In this document: in pieces, positions 61,355-64,000 of the stretch | Position numbering within the stretch: position 1 is the first letter of the stretch | Layout: every line of letters begins with the position of its first letter | From: Oceaniferula marina | GTDB taxonomy: Bacteria > Verrucomicrobiota > Verrucomicrobiia > Verrucomicrobiales > Akkermansiaceae | Reading direction: 5' to 3' | DNA length: 64,000 nucleotides | NCBI RefSeq assembly: GCF_013391475.1 | Contig: NZ_JACBAZ010000001.1 | Span: 248,001-312,000 of the forward strand | Program-made: the position numbers and the translations under genes | Notes under the pieces: generated by a model | What the model was told of the DNA's origin: nothing | Database searches by the model: none | What the model saw: only the letters and a program-made list of their open reading frames with translations

Positions 61355-62611
61355 CTAGAAAGGAGGAAGCTCCTGGGCATCATTCTCGATTACAGCAAGG
61401 CCTTCAATCTCAATGAGCCAGCCCGGTCGGCAGACCGGCGCTGTGACAATTTCGAAGGGAAGTTCTGGGAATCTACGTGCAATTTCCGGCCGCACGACAA
61501 CTTCGTCCGCAGGGTCTCGCAAATAGACAATGAACACTTGCATGTCGTCCAGCGTGGCGTCGGCCTCGAGGAGCAGGGCCTCGATGTTTTCCAGTGTTCG
61601 TTCAAGTTGGCGATGGATGTCCCCGCGGTGCAAGGTGACGCCTTGGTCATCAATGCTCGCTGTGCCTGAAATGAAGATCTGGGTACGATCCCGGTAATCA
61701 ATGGCTGTCGCGCGCTCAAAGGCAACGCCATACACGTGTGTTGGGCTGAGGTGCTTGAGTGCGTGGAGATAGCGAATTTGCTCTGGTTTTAGCCCCCCAA
61801 TTGCGTATGCATCCAGCAAGGTGTTGGTTGGTGCATCCGTATAGCCCCCCTCAATTCCTGTGCTTGCAATGTAGTGGGTGTCTGCAGACAGGCCTTCAGC
61901 TTCAAATACTTCGTTGCGGGCATCCACCATCCCGGCATAATTATTGTCTACATTCTGAACAAAAAACCAGGTCCTCACCACATGGTCGGCCAGTGTCATT
62001 TGCTCGGACTTGAGAAAATCTCCATATTTTTTGAAGATCCCTTGAGTTTGGGCGTGAGAATCCACAGATTCCGGAGAAGTGATACCTGTGCTCCAATGGT
62101 GAGTGAGGTCTTTTCTTTTCAGACTCAGGGTCCGGTTGTTGTAGGATTTAGAAAGCTTTTCTCCCGGAATACGGAGGTGGGATGCCCAAAGGGTGACTTT
62201 TGACGGGGGCGCTGGAACTTGACGAACCCAGGAAATGGCACAGTTCTGGTTTGGCACATCGGGGTCGGAAAAGCTTTGGCCTCTGAGTGCGGCTTCCTGA
62301 TTAATCAGGTCACTACAGAGAAATCGACGCCAGACGGCGGAATCCATCTCCAGGCCCATGGATTGAACGGCTTGTTCGTATGCCTCGCGGACCCATTTGA
62401 GTTGAATATCAAAATGGGCGTATTCGGTGGGGCGGATCATCCACTGGATCTCTTCCACTCCATCCTTGCCGCGGAAGCGCGAAAATTGGATAGCGACGGG
62501 CAGTGGTCGGTGGGAGTCCGGATTGGGCTCGCTAAGATTGTTTTTTAGGATCACGGGTGACATAGGTCTGTAGGTGACATTATTACGGATGTCGAGCCCT
62601 TGTCCTTGCAA
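61355..62611 (-). CDS. RidA-fold protein, FkbO/Hyg5 chorismatase-like
   Basis: A 418-aa cytosolic protein. The second half (VVRTWFFVQNVDNNYAGMVD, ARNEVFEAEGL, then TASIDDQGVTLHRGDIHRQL) has the RidA/YjgF-like layout seen in FkbO/Hyg5-type chorismatases and related two-domain proteins. The first half is less conserved. Chorismatase activity would need the family's glutamate and arginine residues, which I cannot verify. Starts at 62611 and 62563 (MSPVILKNNL) are both possible. It stands alone on the minus strand outside the tRNA repeat, next to ribF. The 61208-61354 gap to the tRNA contains no gene. Confidence 0.6.
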   Translation of the reverse strand: MQGQGLDIRNNVTYRPMSPVILKNNLSEPNPDSHRPLPVAIQFSRFRGKDGVEEIQWMIRPTEYAHFDIQLKWVREAYEQAVQSMGLEMDSAVWRRFLCSDLINQEAALRGQSFSDPDVPNQNCAISWVRQVPAPPSKVTLWASHLRIPGEKLSKSYNNRTLSLKRKDLTHHWSTGITSPESVDSHAQTQGIFKKYGDFLKSEQMTLADHVVRTWFFVQNVDNNYAGMVDARNEVFEAEGLSADTHYIASTGIEGGYTDAPTNTLLDAYAIGGLKPEQIRYLHALKHLSPTHVYGVAFERATAIDYRDRTQIFISGTASIDDQGVTLHRGDIHRQLERTLENIEALLLEADATLDDMQVFIVYLRDPADEVVVRPEIARRFPELPFEIVTAPVCRPGWLIEIEGLAVIENDAQELPPF

Positions 62612-62805
62612 AGAATTGACAGGCGGAACCGTGTTTGGATCTAGGGAGCCGAGTTTGGATCCAGATATCGTGTTCAGAATGAATCAAGCCATTGCGTCAC
62701 AGAGCCGTGACCACACGCCGGGATAGAAGTACAACGGGAAATGACAGCGCACTCAGCAGATATGAGGGCGCGCCTGCGGATGGATTAAAAATGGGAGTTC
62801 TCTGC
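62612..62805. other. Intergenic region without recognised features
   Basis: 194 bp between two minus-strand genes. I see no convincing open frame, hairpin or promoter here. Confidence 0.5.
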
Positions 62806-63015
62806 CTAGAGGTCTCGAATTTCTCTGAGGGCATTGAGTGCGGCAATCGCTTCATCTTGCCTCAGATTGACATGTTCCTGTGCTCCAGTGGCCGTACGTG
62901 CGCTGAGAGTGATGCTAATGTGTGGGTTCTCACCTTCATCGGCGCTGACACTGACAATTTGGTGCGGGTTGACGAGGTATGGCTTCCCATGGGCTAAAAA
63001 TTCAATCAGCTTCAT
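62806..63015 (-). CDS. Small conserved-looking protein of unknown function
   Basis: A 69-aa protein starting MKLIEFLAHGKPYLVNPHQI at ATG 63015; a longer frame to 63078 adds only unlikely residues. It is acidic and beta-then-alpha in pattern (ISITLSARTATG, then EAIAALNALREI). It has no motif I recognise. Its compact pattern and start suggest a real gene, but evidence is thin. The gap 63079-63224 before ribF is AT-rich and empty. Confidence 0.5.
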   Translation of the reverse strand: MKLIEFLAHGKPYLVNPHQIVSVSADEGENPHISITLSARTATGAQEHVNLRQDEAIAALNALREIRDL

Positions 63016-63224
63016 CGGTTTAAGGGGGTGGGGGGTTATGGGATCAACATGGAGGGGTATCCAAGCAGTCCAATACATATAGTAAATGAAATCTCAAATT
63101 TCAAAAGTAAGAAATTGAAAAAATAGACTGATTTGTCTCGATGCCCAGAATGAGGGAGAGAAGGAGTATTGAAACTTTGGATAGATTTTAATTTTTATTC
63201 TTTTCATTCTGTTATCTTGGGTTG

Positions 63225-64000
63225 ATGAAAGGGGGGAGCAAGGCCCCGTCGTATGACAAGCGCATGATACAGACCATCCACAGTTTAGAGGAGCTTCCTG
63301 CCATTTCAGACTCGGTTCATTTGGCTCTTGGAGTCTTCGATGGTGTTCATATCGGGCATCAGGCGGTGATTCAGCAGGTGGTAGAGTCAGCTCGCGCCCA
63401 GGGCGGGATTGCCGGGGTTTTGACCTTCGAACCGCATCCGATTCGGGTTTTAGCCCCGCAGAATGCTCCGCGACGCATTTTGGCGTCGATTCAGCACAAA
63501 GAAGATCTTTTGGCCGAACTGGGCGTGGAATTGCTTATCGTCATTCCCTTTACTGAGGCGTTTGCTGAATATGAGGCCGAAGAGTTTTTATTGGAATTGA
63601 AAAACGCGTGCGGCTCACTCAAGACCTTGAGTATGGGGGACGATTGGAAGTTTGGGCGTAAACGCCGGGGTGATGTGCAGTTACTCAAACACTTCGGTTT
63701 GGCGTATGGCGTTGAAGTCAAGACAGCGAGCCCGGTTAGGCTCGAAGGTGAGCGGGTAAGCAGCACCCGTATTCGACAGGCCATCCGGGATGGCAACCTC
63801 GACGCTGTTTCAGAGATGCTGGGTCGCGAATTCAGCGTTTGGGGCACCGTGATCGAGGGCAAGCAGTTGGGACGTTCGATAGGTTTTCCCACGGCCAACT
63901 TACGAGTTTATAACGAACAGCTACCGCCTGACGGCGTGTGGGTGGTTGATGTCACTCTGGATCAAGGGGAAATTGTGAGAGGGGCCGGGAATCTGGGGGT
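63225..64000 (+). CDS. ribF: Riboflavin kinase / FAD synthetase, 5' part
   Basis: The gene runs off the right edge; 258 codons are visible from ATG 63225 (ATG 63264 is an alternative start). The FMN adenylyltransferase domain shows GVFDGVHIGH near residue 38 and the later SSTRIRQAI. The riboflavin kinase domain begins with GRSIGFPTANLRV near residue 220. The enzyme makes FMN and FAD from riboflavin in the cytoplasm. This is a housekeeping gene, marking ordinary chromosome to the right of tRNA-Lys. Confidence 0.93.
   Translation, partial: MKGGSKAPSYDKRMIQTIHSLEELPAISDSVHLALGVFDGVHIGHQAVIQQVVESARAQGGIAGVLTFEPHPIRVLAPQNAPRRILASIQHKEDLLAELGVELLIVIPFTEAFAEYEAEEFLLELKNACGSLKTLSMGDDWKFGRKRRGDVQLLKHFGLAYGVEVKTASPVRLEGERVSSTRIRQAIRDGNLDAVSEMLGREFSVWGTVIEGKQLGRSIGFPTANLRVYNEQLPPDGVWVVDVTLDQGEIVRGAGNLG

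Overview
The window looks like a piece of a Verrucomicrobiota chromosome, probably marine. Four things point there: proteins ending in the verrucomicrobial PEP-CTERM tail (PEPSS/T + LLGLGG + RRRK), a very large pilin-like protein of the 'Verru_Chthon cassette A' type, seven formylglycine-type sulfatases with signal peptides, and intermediate GC content. No ribosomal or other firm marker genes are present, so anything finer than the phylum is a guess.

Layout. (1) 132-7237, plus strand: a tight five-gene oxidative sugar operon (aldo/keto reductase, COG3618 lactonase, zinc alcohol dehydrogenase, UxaB-like reductase, long UxaA-like dehydratase) that fits L-fucose or galactose-type sugar catabolism. 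(2) 7340-7376: an isolated 37-bp copy of the 3' end of tRNA-Lys; the intact tRNA-Lys(TTT) lies at 61132-61207 in the same orientation. The two copies bracket about 53.8 kb, which I read as a genomic island or an attachment-site scar. (3) 7542-11316, minus strand: LacI regulator, GH1 beta-glucosidase and serine hydrolase. Divergent from it, 11606-23084 is a six-gene plus-strand operon (sulfatase, GPH sugar symporter, GH144-like lipoprotein, GH94/1,2-beta-oligoglucan-phosphorylase-like enzyme, beta-helix protein, sialate-type acetylesterase). (4) 23374-29006, minus strand: LamG/PEP-CTERM protein, GH95 fucosidase and sulfatase. (5) 29651-36595, plus strand: three sulfatases, an alpha/beta-hydrolase esterase and a GH144-like protein. 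(6) 36852-39665: PEP-CTERM surface proteins, one of them a truncated remnant. (7) 39780-55084, plus strand: GH2 beta-galactosidase with a C-terminal F5/8C domain, a sulfatase, a tandem double GH3 enzyme (1698 aa) and a sulfatase-F5/8C-GH3 fusion (1469 aa). (8) 55136-55654: a chimeric pseudogene. (9) 55835-61000: another PEP-CTERM protein, the Verru_Chthon-A-like protein and an unknown secreted protein. (10) 61132-64000: tRNA-Lys, a RidA/chorismatase-like gene, a small unknown protein and the start of ribF, which look like ordinary chromosome.

How it works together. Exported sulfatases, esterases and glycosidases would strip sulfate, acetyl, fucosyl, galactosyl and glucosyl groups from a complex sulfated glycan. 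A GPH symporter would import the products. The GH144 + GH94 + beta-glucosidase set suggests a beta-1,2-glucan branch, and the left operon would oxidise released fucose-like sugars. At least eight intergenic sites match a 14-bp operator (consensus about TGATAnnRGTAACA). They lie upstream of the lacI gene, sulfatase operons, all intact PEP-CTERM genes and the pilin-like gene, so a LacI-family regulon appears to join degradation with cell-surface proteins. The most unusual items are this shared operator, the sulfatase-GH3 and GH3-GH3 fusions, the shuffled modules with near-identical 3' ends, and the tRNA-Lys repeat bracketing the cluster.
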